A stretch of DNA of 5,152 nt from G021776435 sp046756245 (GTDB lineage: Bacteria; Pseudomonadota; Alphaproteobacteria; Caulobacterales; Parvularculaceae): positions 1-5,152 of the forward strand of contig JBHHVZ010000139.1 of the NCBI GenBank assembly GCA_046756245.1. Reading direction: 5' to 3'. The notes beneath the pieces are model-generated. The model did no database searches. It worked only from the letters and a program-made list of their open reading frames with translations, and was not told the origin of the DNA. A program made the translations under genes and the position numbers. Positions 1 through 5,152 of the stretch are shown one piece after another (positions within the stretch are counted from its first letter, which is position 1; the number at the start of each line of letters is the position of its first letter).

Positions 1-867
1 GAGTCGATTCACATCATTCGCGAGGTCGCGGCCGAAAGCGAAAACCCGGTGATGCTTTATTCCATCGGCAAGGACTCATCGGTGATGCTTCATCTGGCGA
101 TGAAGGCGTTCTATCCGGCCAAGCCGCCTTTCCCGCTGATGCATGTGGATACGACATGGAAGTTTCGCGAGATGATCGCGTTCCGCGACGAGATGGCGGC
201 GAAGCTTGGTTTTGATCTCATTGTTCATATTAATGCAGAGGGCGTGCGTCAGGGAGTCGGCCCATTTACCCATGGATCGCAGATTCACACCGACATCATG
301 AAGACGCAGGCGCTCAAACAGGCGCTCGATAAATACAAATTCGACGCCGCGTTCGGCGGCGCGCGCCGGGACGAGGAAAAATCGCGCGCCAAGGAGCGCA
401 TCTTTTCCTTCCGCTCCGCCCAACACCGCTGGGACCCGAAAAATCAGCGCCCGGAGCTTTGGGACATCTATAATACGCGCATCAACAAGGGCGAAAGCGT
501 TCGCGTCTTTCCCCTGTCGAACTGGACAGAGCTCGATGTCTGGCAATATATCTACAAGGAAGACATACTGATCGTACCGCTCTATTTCGCCAAGGAACGC
601 CCGGTCGTAGAGCGCGACGACGCATTGATCCTGGCCGACGACGACCGCCTTCCGCTGGCGCCGGGCGAAAAACCGGAATTGAAAACCGTCCGCTTTCGCA
701 CGCTGGGATGCTATCCGCTGACTGGCGCTGTCGAATCGACCGCCGCCACGCTGCCCGAAATCATTCAGGAAATGCTTCTAGCCAAAACCTCCGAACGTCA
801 GGGCCGCGTCATCGACCATGACCAGACGGCGTCTATGGAGAAGAAGAAGCAGGAGGGCTATTTCTAA
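1..867 (+). CDS. cysD: Sulfate adenylyltransferase subunit 2 (CysD), 5'-partial
   Basis: This is the catalytic subunit of ATP sulfurylase, which joins sulfate and ATP to give adenosine 5'-phosphosulfate (APS) and pyrophosphate in the cytoplasm, working with the CysN GTPase. The reading frame is open from base 1, and 288 residues are visible. The first in-frame ATG (base 52; base 49 is a GTG) is not the start: the preceding residues ESIHIIREVAAE match the family's N-terminal helix, so about 14 codons lie upstream of the window (E. coli CysD has 302 residues). Visible marks are the PP-loop SIGKDS (visible residues 21-26), the FGGARRDEEKSRAKER block (from 118), RVFPLSNWTELDVWQYI, the LGCYPLTGA segment (235-243) and the family's terminal GYF. 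The TAA stop overlaps the cysNC start by one base. Identity is very secure; nothing in the gene looks damaged. Confidence 0.97.
   Translation, partial: ESIHIIREVAAESENPVMLYSIGKDSSVMLHLAMKAFYPAKPPFPLMHVDTTWKFREMIAFRDEMAAKLGFDLIVHINAEGVRQGVGPFTHGSQIHTDIMKTQALKQALDKYKFDAAFGGARRDEEKSRAKERIFSFRSAQHRWDPKNQRPELWDIYNTRINKGESVRVFPLSNWTELDVWQYIYKEDILIVPLYFAKERPVVERDDALILADDDRLPLAPGEKPELKTVRFRTLGCYPLTGAVESTAATLPEIIQEMLLAKTSERQGRVIDHDQTASMEKKKQEGYF
851..857 (+). promoter_or_regulatory. Ribosome binding site of cysNC, inside cysD
   Basis: AGGAGGG lies nine bases before the cysNC ATG and within the last codons of cysD. This near-perfect Shine-Dalgarno, together with the TAATG stop/start overlap, fixes the cysNC start at 867 and suggests translational coupling, which would help keep the two subunits in proportion. 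Confidence 0.8.
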
Positions 868-2771
868 TGGCGGACTCCTCGGCCCTCATCGAAAAGGACA
901 TACTTGGCTACCTGCAGGCCCAGGAGAAGAAGAGCTTCCTGCGCTTCATCACCTGCGGCAGCGTCGACGACGGCAAATCAACCTTGATCGGACGCCTGCT
1001 TTACGATTCCAAGCTGATCTATGAAGACCAGCTTTCATCGCTCAAGTCCGACAGCAGGAAACACGGCACCCAGGGTGAAAAGATAGACTTCGCCCTGCTC
1101 GTCGACGGACTCGCCGCCGAACGCGAACAGGGCATCACGATTGACGTCGCCTACCGGTTCTTTTCCACCGACAAGCGCAAATTCATCGTCGCTGACACCC
1201 CCGGCCATGAGCAGTATACGCGCAACATGGCGACCGGCGCGTCCACGGCGGACCTCGCGGTAATCCTGATCGATGCTCGGAGAGGCGTCCTGACCCAGAC
1301 CCGCCGGCACAGTTATATCATTTCGCTTCTCGGCATTCGCCAAGTGGTGGTCGCCGTCAACAAGATGGATCTCGTCGATTTCAGCGAGAACGTTTTTGAC
1401 AAGATCGAAGCGGACTACAGGGCGTTCGCCAGAGATCTTGGCTTTGAAAGCATCATGTGCACGCCCGTTTCGGCGCTTGACGGCGACAATGTCACGACAA
1501 AGAGCAAGCGCACGCCCTGGTATCACGGCGCCGCCCTTCTGCCTTATCTCGAAACCATTAACGTCGACGCTGGCCTTGGGCGGAAGCCGTTCCGAATGCC
1601 TGTGCAATGGGTCAACCGGCCCAATCACGGTTTTCGCGGATTTTCCGGAACGGTCGCCAGCGGGACGATATGCGCGGGCGATGAAATCGTCGTACTGCCT
1701 TCCGCCAAGCGCTCAACGATAAAACGTATCGTCACTGCAGACGGCGACCTCGACGAAGCCGGCTCCGACATGGCGGTCACGCTGACTCTCGCTGATGAGA
1801 TCGACATCAGCCGCGGCGACATCATTTGTGCGGCGAAATCACCTGCTGAGCAAACCGATCAGTTCGCTGCGCATCTTTTGTGGATGCATGACGACGTTCT
1901 GTTTCCTGGAAGGCAATACCTTCTGAAAACAGCCAATCGGATTGTTCCCGCCACGGTCACCGAGCTCAAACACAAGGTCAACGTTAATACGCTCGATCAC
2001 CAGTCGGGGAAAACGCTCGAGCTTAATGAAGTCGGTTTCTGTAACCTGTCAACCAGCCATCCGATTGCATTCGACCCCTATTCGAAAAACAGGAAGACGG
2101 GCGGATTCATACTGATCGATAAGCGAAGCAACAACACGATCGGCGCCGGCATGATCGAGTTTTCGCTGCGTCGCGCCCAGAACATTCACTGGCAGGATCT
2201 TGAGATTCACAAGGATGTCCGGGCGACCGCGAAACACCAGCGGCCATGCGTTCTCTGGTTCACCGGCTTGTCTGGATCCGGCAAATCGACCGTCGCCAAT
2301 CTGGTTGAAAAGCGTTTGCATGATCTCGGCCGGCACACCTATACGCTTGACGGAGACAATGTGCGCCATGGCCTCAACAAGGATCTCGGTTTCACGGACG
2401 CAGACCGCGTCGAGAATATTCGCCGCGTCGGCGAAACCGCAAAGTTGATGGTCGACGCCGGCTTGATCGTCTTGGTTTCATTCATATCGCCATTCGCCAG
2501 CGAGAGGCGTATGGCGCGCGATCTTTTGGAAGTTGGCGAGTTTATCGAAGTTTATATTTCAACGCCCCTTGAAGTCTGCGAAGCGCGGGACATCAAAGGC
2601 CTTTACGCCAAAGCGCGACGCGGGGAAATCAAACATTTCACAGGTATCGATTCGGCGTACGAGGCGCCGCAAAACGCGGAGCTCAATATCGACACGTCGA
2701 AGGTTTCGGCAGCCGACGCCGCAAGCAAAATCGTCGCTTATCTCGAACGCAACAATTATTTATATCGGTAA
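867..2771 (+). CDS. cysNC: Bifunctional sulfate adenylyltransferase subunit 1 / APS kinase (CysN-CysC fusion, NodQ type)
   Basis: This 634-residue protein has two enzymes in one chain. Residues about 23-240 are an EF-Tu-like GTPase: P-loop GSVDDGKST (31-39), switch I EREQGITID (85-93), DTPGHE (110-115), NKMD (165-168) and SAL (202-204). Two beta-barrel domains follow to about 440. GTP hydrolysis here drives APS synthesis by CysD. Residues about 446-634 are APS kinase, which phosphorylates APS to PAPS: P-loop GLSGSGKST (467-475), DGDNVRHGL (495-503), the SFISP segment with the family's phospho-acceptor serine (538-542), KGLY and the FTGIDSAYEAP block. The length fits NodQ/CysNC proteins of alphaproteobacteria. 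The start is set by a strong Shine-Dalgarno and the one-base overlap with cysD. Whether the PAPS serves cysteine synthesis or sulfation (as with nodPQ) cannot be told here; no nod or reductase genes are visible. Both halves look active. Confidence 0.97.
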   Translation: MADSSALIEKDILGYLQAQEKKSFLRFITCGSVDDGKSTLIGRLLYDSKLIYEDQLSSLKSDSRKHGTQGEKIDFALLVDGLAAEREQGITIDVAYRFFSTDKRKFIVADTPGHEQYTRNMATGASTADLAVILIDARRGVLTQTRRHSYIISLLGIRQVVVAVNKMDLVDFSENVFDKIEADYRAFARDLGFESIMCTPVSALDGDNVTTKSKRTPWYHGAALLPYLETINVDAGLGRKPFRMPVQWVNRPNHGFRGFSGTVASGTICAGDEIVVLPSAKRSTIKRIVTADGDLDEAGSDMAVTLTLADEIDISRGDIICAAKSPAEQTDQFAAHLLWMHDDVLFPGRQYLLKTANRIVPATVTELKHKVNVNTLDHQSGKTLELNEVGFCNLSTSHPIAFDPYSKNRKTGGFILIDKRSNNTIGAGMIEFSLRRAQNIHWQDLEIHKDVRATAKHQRPCVLWFTGLSGSGKSTVANLVEKRLHDLGRHTYTLDGDNVRHGLNKDLGFTDADRVENIRRVGETAKLMVDAGLIVLVSFISPFASERRMARDLLEVGEFIEVYISTPLEVCEARDIKGLYAKARRGEIKHFTGIDSAYEAPQNAELNIDTSKVSAADAASKIVAYLERNNYLYR

Positions 2772-2780
2772 AATAGGCGG

Positions 2781-3074
2781 TTAGTCGCCCGATAACACGA
2801 GCGTCGCGAGCGAAGAGGACGGCAGCTCCACTGCGAATCCATCTTCAAAAACCCGCGAAACACGACCTCTATGGCGACCGTAATCGTCGAAAATTATATC
2901 GACGACATCACCTTCGTGAATGTTCGTTTGCGCTATAATTGCAACAGCGTTAGGAGAAATATCGTGCGTCCTACCCTGTTGAAAAGGCCCGTCATTAACC
3001 GCCAGAATGCAATTAATGGCGATATTGCTTCGCTCGTTGCGCCGACGTTCGATAGGCAGGGCGCTTTGGCTCAC
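2781..3074 (-). CDS. Small single-domain PilZ-like protein with an altered signature motif
   Basis: This 97-residue protein is almost entirely one PilZ-like domain and has no signal peptide or membrane segment. PilZ domains usually bind cyclic di-GMP through an RxxxR motif followed by [D/N]xSxxG. The first is present as RRNER (residues 11-15). The second reads DISPNA (38-43), with Ala in place of the final Gly, so binding may be weak or lost. The C-terminal half (GDVVDIIF, GRHRGRVSRVFEDGFAVEL) fits the PilZ beta barrel. The start is GTG; AAGGGG six bases upstream supports it, and the chain holds no internal Met. The gene is convergent with cysNC (9 bp between stop codons) and lies 106 bp downstream of grxD, so it may have its own promoter. 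Family assignment rests on motif reading only; the target or partner is unknown. Confidence 0.8.
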   Translation of the reverse strand: MSQSALPIERRRNERSNIAINCILAVNDGPFQQGRTHDISPNAVAIIAQTNIHEGDVVDIIFDDYGRHRGRVSRVFEDGFAVELPSSSLATLVLSGD

Positions 3075-3080
3075 CGCGAA

Positions 3081-3086
3081 CCCCTT
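3081..3086 (-). promoter_or_regulatory. Ribosome binding site deciding the GTG start of the PilZ gene
   Basis: On the minus strand AAGGGG stands six bases before the GTG codon at 3072-3074. As the start is not ATG and no internal ATG exists in the frame, this purine block is the main support for the chosen start. Confidence 0.55.
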
Positions 3087-3180
3087 TTACAAATTCGCGT
3101 ATAAGTTACTTAAGCCTTCTTGCACGGGCATGAATGCAGAAATTCGGGTTATTACAAATTTAGTAAGGATTTGATAACGA

Positions 3181-3516
3181 TCAGGCGGCGACAGGAACGC
3201 CTTTTTCCTCAAAAAACGCCCGAAGCTCGCCCTTTTCGAACATTTCGCGGACGATATCGCAGCCGCCGACAAATTCGCCCTTCACATAAAGTTGAGGGAC
3301 CGTCGGCCAATTTGAATATTCTTTTATGTTCTGGCGCAATAAATCTGAGGCAAGGACGTTTTCGGACCCGTAATCAACGCCCAGATAATCCAGAATCTGC
3401 ACGACCGCCGCCGAAAAGCCGCACTGCGGAAACTGCGGGGTTCCCTTCATGAACAGAATGACAGGGTTCGCGTCGATTTTCGCTTTAATGTCGGCGAATT
3501 CGGGATTGTCACTCAT
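3181..3516 (-). CDS. grxD: Monothiol glutaredoxin, Grx4/GrxD family
   Basis: This 111-residue cytoplasmic protein has the CGFS active site (residues 32-35) of class II monothiol glutaredoxins, which bind a [2Fe-2S] cluster with glutathione and pass it to target proteins or act with BolA-type partners. The family pattern is complete: VILFMKGTPQFPQCGFS (19-35), the glutathione-binding WPTVPQLY (70-77) and GGCDI (84-88), then the usual short helical tail. The frame can be read back to an upstream ATG at 3553-3555, but that one overlaps the end of the preceding gene and adds 13 residues unlike the family. The ATG at 3514-3516, with GGAGAG five bases before it and MSDNPEF after it, is the better start. 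The gene lies 26 bp after the aldo/keto reductase stop, so the two are probably co-transcribed. In many alphaproteobacteria grxD follows bolA; no bolA is seen here. Confidence 0.96.
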   Translation of the reverse strand: MSDNPEFADIKAKIDANPVILFMKGTPQFPQCGFSAAVVQILDYLGVDYGSENVLASDLLRQNIKEYSNWPTVPQLYVKGEFVGGCDIVREMFEKGELRAFFEEKGVPVAA

Positions 3517-3521
3517 GAATG

Positions 3522-3527
3522 CTCTCC
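3522..3527 (-). promoter_or_regulatory. Ribosome binding site of grxD
   Basis: GGAGAG on the minus strand stands five bases before the ATG at 3514-3516. It decides between this start and the longer upstream option at 3555, which would lie inside the end of the aldo/keto reductase gene. Confidence 0.7.
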
Positions 3528-3542
3528 ATTGCCACGCCTTAG

Positions 3543-4466
3543 CTATGCGCCGCAACCCTTCCGGTCAAGAGGCGCAATGGCGTTGAGCTCCGCGATGACT
3601 TGGTCAGGCAGGGAACGCCGCGCTGTTGCGACGCTGTCCGCCAGGTGATGCGCTCTAGTCGTCGTCGTGAAGGTGACGTCGATATTTGGATTAGCGAGCG
3701 TAAAGCCAAGCGCCGCCTGAACAGGCGTCCAGCCGTCAACATTCTCGAGGCGGCGCGCGCCCACTCCTCGGGCGCGCGCAAGATCGTCCCGACGCCTGAC
3801 AAGCGCGCGCGTTAGCGACCAGAGATCGGGCAGCGAACGGGGCAGAAAAAAACCTTTACGATAGACGGCCTGCGCCAGCGGCGCGACCGCGGCCACGCCT
3901 ACGCCTTTCCTGGCGGCGCGCGAAAAAACTGTTGCGTGTTCGCGATAAAAGACATTGTAGACGCCCATAATCACATCCACAGCGCCTTGATCGACAGCGT
4001 AATCGAGCGCCTTTCCTTCTCCGCAGACGCCGACCGCGGCGATCATTCCTTCTTGTCGCATCCGGTCAAGCACGGCATGGGCGTCGTCAATCTCGCGCTG
4101 ATCCGGCCCATGCAAATAAAGCAGGTCGAGGCGTTCGCGCCTGAGGCGCTTCAGACTTGTTTCAACGTCTGCGCGCAAGGCCGATTCCGAAAAATTCTTA
4201 TAAGGACTCCCGAAGCGGTCGAGCCGCGTGCCGCATTTCGTACTGACGAAAACGTCGTCGGCAGAGACCCCTTCGAGCGCCCGGCCGAGGCGCCGTTCCG
4301 CTTCGCCGCCGCAATAAAAGCTTCCCGTATCAAAATGAGTGACGCCCAGATCCAGCGCCTGGCGAACGAGGCGCGCTGCTTTACGCTCCGAAAACCATCC
4401 CATGCCCCAGGCGCCGGAACAGCCGAATCCGAGGCGAAGCGAGTTCGAAAACAGGCGCGGTTTCAT
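3543..4466 (-). CDS. Aldo/keto reductase family oxidoreductase
   Basis: This 307-residue protein is a (beta/alpha)8-barrel oxidoreductase of the aldo/keto reductase superfamily, expected to reduce a carbonyl compound with NAD(P)H in the cytoplasm; the substrate cannot be read from the sequence. The catalytic tetrad is complete: Asp46 and Tyr51 in FDTGSFYCGGEAERRLGRAL, Lys77 in VSTKCG and His119 in LLYLHGPD. The N-terminal LGFGCSGAWG also fits. The late cofactor loop reads TFTTTTR (265-271) rather than the common IPG-type sequence, so NADPH versus NADH preference is uncertain. The ATG at 4466 is the first possible start, since an in-frame TAA stands four codons upstream. Its Shine-Dalgarno is poor: GAGG lies only one base before the ATG. 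grxD follows after 26 bp, probably in the same transcript. The family call is secure, the specific enzyme unknown. Confidence 0.92.
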   Translation of the reverse strand: MKPRLFSNSLRLGFGCSGAWGMGWFSERKAARLVRQALDLGVTHFDTGSFYCGGEAERRLGRALEGVSADDVFVSTKCGTRLDRFGSPYKNFSESALRADVETSLKRLRRERLDLLYLHGPDQREIDDAHAVLDRMRQEGMIAAVGVCGEGKALDYAVDQGAVDVIMGVYNVFYREHATVFSRAARKGVGVAAVAPLAQAVYRKGFFLPRSLPDLWSLTRALVRRRDDLARARGVGARRLENVDGWTPVQAALGFTLANPNIDVTFTTTTRAHHLADSVATARRSLPDQVIAELNAIAPLDRKGCGA

Positions 4467-4497
4467 GCCTCGTGTTTAGTCGTTGTCGCGCGGCGCG

Positions 4498-4543
4498 CCT
4501 AGAGCATGTTCTCCGAAATGCGAGTCGGAGAACATGCTCTAGG
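4498..4543. repeat. Perfect 19-bp inverted repeat (hairpin 1)
   Basis: The left arm CCTAGAGCATGTTCTCCGA (4498-4516) is the exact reverse complement of 4525-4543, with an eight-base loop AATGCGAG. On the + strand the stem is followed at once by TTTTTGTTTT (4544-4553), the shape of an intrinsic terminator, yet no + strand gene leads into it. On the minus strand, the coding strand here, no T tract follows; the stem ends 31 bases before the aldo/keto reductase ATG and could sit in its leader RNA. Confidence 0.85.
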
Positions 4544-4556
4544 TTTTTGTTTTGTC

Positions 4557-4599
4557 GCGCATTTTATCCGAAAACCGGTTCCCACTTTTCGGAATGCGC
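4557..4599. repeat. Interrupted 14-bp palindrome (hairpin 2)
   Basis: GCGCATT (4557-4563) pairs with AATGCGC (4593-4599), and CCGAAAA (4568-4574) pairs with TTTTCGG (4586-4592). The two stem parts are continuous on the right side and separated on the left by the four-base bulge TTAT; the loop is 11 bases. An eight-base palindrome CTCTAGAG overlaps its right edge (4599-4606). It is the second half of the compound repeat. Confidence 0.75.
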
Positions 4600-4630
4600 T
4601 CTAGAGCCGCCGACGGTGATTCGACCCTGG

Positions 4631-5152
4631 TTAGTTCGCATAGCTGGCCGGCGACGGCGCCGTCGCGCCCATCCTCGGATAGGGGCCGCTTTCAGCAATG
4701 AACGCCTGGTATTCGGCGAGTTCTTCTTCGGCCCGCGCATGGTCCCTTAACAGCGCGATGATCGCCGTTTCGATGCGGCCGCGTTCTTCCGAAAGTTCTT
4801 TTAATTCGGCGAGATATTCGATCCGCTCCTTATGGGGCGTATCGAGGGAAACCAGCGCCTGTTCGGCATGCGCAATATCGTGCTTTACGGCTTTGAGGTC
4901 ATTTTGCGCCTGGTAGATCGCTTCCGAGGCTTTGTCGACGGCGGCCTGGAGCGTGTAAAGGTGACGGCCGGCTTCATAGGCGGCGGCGAAATCGTCGCCC
5001 TCGGGACCGGTGCACACTCCGTAGTAATGGCTGCCTGCTGCGCCGATACGATAGCCGTTCGACGGATTGCAGTATTGGCGCAGGCCTTCTTCGCGTCCGG
5101 CGAGATATTCGGCCATGTCGGGCGCGGCGCCGATTTTCTTGGCGCAGGTCTG
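4631..5152 (-). CDS. DUF2799-like protein with long coiled coil, N-terminus outside window
   Basis: The frame is open to the last base, so the 173 visible residues are the C-terminal part. The ATG at 5116 is not the likely start: upstream codons read QTCAKKIGAAPD, which joins smoothly to MAEYLAGREEGLRQYC. The pattern of Cys3, then YLAGREEGLRQYC (Cys28), NGYRIGAAGSHYYGVC (Cys47) and AAYEAGRHLYTL resembles DUF2799, a family of unknown function, often lipoproteins; any signal peptide would be outside the window. From about residue 62 to 155 the sequence is rich in Ala, Glu, Lys, Leu and Arg without Pro except in DTPHKE, as in a helical coiled-coil hairpin. The tail GPYPRMGATAPSPASYAN is low in structure. 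It is read in the same direction as the aldo/keto reductase gene, but the repeat element separates them, so co-transcription is doubtful. No function is assigned. Confidence 0.75.
   Translation of the reverse strand, partial: QTCAKKIGAAPDMAEYLAGREEGLRQYCNPSNGYRIGAAGSHYYGVCTGPEGDDFAAAYEAGRHLYTLQAAVDKASEAIYQAQNDLKAVKHDIAHAEQALVSLDTPHKERIEYLAELKELSEERGRIETAIIALLRDHARAEEELAEYQAFIAESGPYPRMGATAPSPASYAN

Larger units (their letters stand above)
4498..4606. repeat. Compound palindromic intergenic repeat element
   Basis: Most of the 164-bp gap between the DUF2799-like gene and the aldo/keto reductase gene is filled by two palindromes joined by a T-rich spacer. The outer ends carry related words: CCTAGAGCATG on the left and GCGCTCTAGAG on the right. 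The block on the right, with CCGAAAACCGGTTCCCACTT, resembles short mosaic repeats found in many copies between genes of Rhizobiales; that likeness is from memory. No transposase and no clear target duplication is visible, so this would be a non-autonomous repeat. Only one copy is in this window. Confidence 0.65.

Noticed and set aside
76..546. Long open frame on the minus strand inside cysD.
   Set aside because: It is antisense to a highly conserved catalytic region and has no recognisable domain; it is a by-product of cysD codon use. The same holds for the antisense frames inside cysNC and the aldo/keto reductase gene.
2496..2498. Ala544 in the APS kinase domain where many bacterial enzymes have Arg after SFISPF, suggesting a damaged kinase.
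   Set aside because: Animal PAPS synthetases, as I recall them, also read ISPFA at this point and are active, and all other kinase motifs are intact.
2776..2789. Small hairpin GGCGG-TTAG-TCGCC between cysNC and the PilZ gene as a terminator.
   Set aside because: The stem has four Watson-Crick pairs plus one wobble; the minus strand has a short TATTTTA after it but the + strand has no T tract. Too weak to call.
3075..3180. Promoter for the PilZ gene, with TTATAC on the minus strand as a -10 box.
   Set aside because: No acceptable -35 hexamer stands 16-18 bases upstream; the gap is AT-rich, so partial -10 matches are expected by chance.
3517..3555. Longer N-terminus for grxD starting at 3555.
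   Set aside because: It overlaps the end of the preceding gene, adds residues unlike the family, and lacks a ribosome site as good as that before 3516.
5114..5116. ATG at 5116 as the true start of the DUF2799-like gene.
   Set aside because: The frame stays open to the window end, and the codons upstream read like the family sequence, including a cysteine, so the gene begins outside the window.

Overview
The window looks like chromosomal DNA of an alphaproteobacterium, most likely of the order Rhizobiales (Hyphomicrobiales). The pointers are moderately GC-rich coding sequence, a CysN-CysC fusion of the NodQ type next to cysD, a 111-residue CGFS glutaredoxin, and a compound palindromic intergenic repeat of a kind I associate from memory with Rhizobiales genomes, including methanotroph relatives such as Methylocystis. 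The genus cannot be fixed from the sequence.

Left part (1-2771, + strand): the sulfate activation operon. cysD enters from outside the window, lacking about 14 N-terminal codons, and overlaps cysNC by one base (TAATG). Together they turn sulfate and ATP into APS, with GTP hydrolysis by the CysN domain, and then into PAPS through the C-terminal APS kinase domain.

Middle (2781-4466, - strand): pilZ-like gene, grxD and an aldo/keto reductase gene, convergent with cysNC (9 bp between the two stop codons). In transcription order the aldo/keto reductase comes first, grxD follows after 26 bp and probably shares its mRNA, then after a 106-bp AT-rich gap comes a 97-residue single-domain PilZ protein with a GTG start and one changed signature residue.

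Right part (4467-5152): a 164-bp intergenic stretch holds a perfect 19-bp inverted repeat followed by a T-rich tract and a second, 14-bp interrupted palindrome. Beyond it lies the C-terminal 173 residues of a DUF2799-like protein with a long predicted coiled coil, whose start lies outside the window.

Most of the window is ordinary metabolism and redox housekeeping. I found no tRNA, rRNA, CRISPR array, transposase or phage gene, and no convincing undescribed multi-gene system. The items most worth a second look are the compound palindrome in the putative leader of the aldo/keto reductase gene, the PilZ protein with an altered motif, and the DUF2799-like protein.
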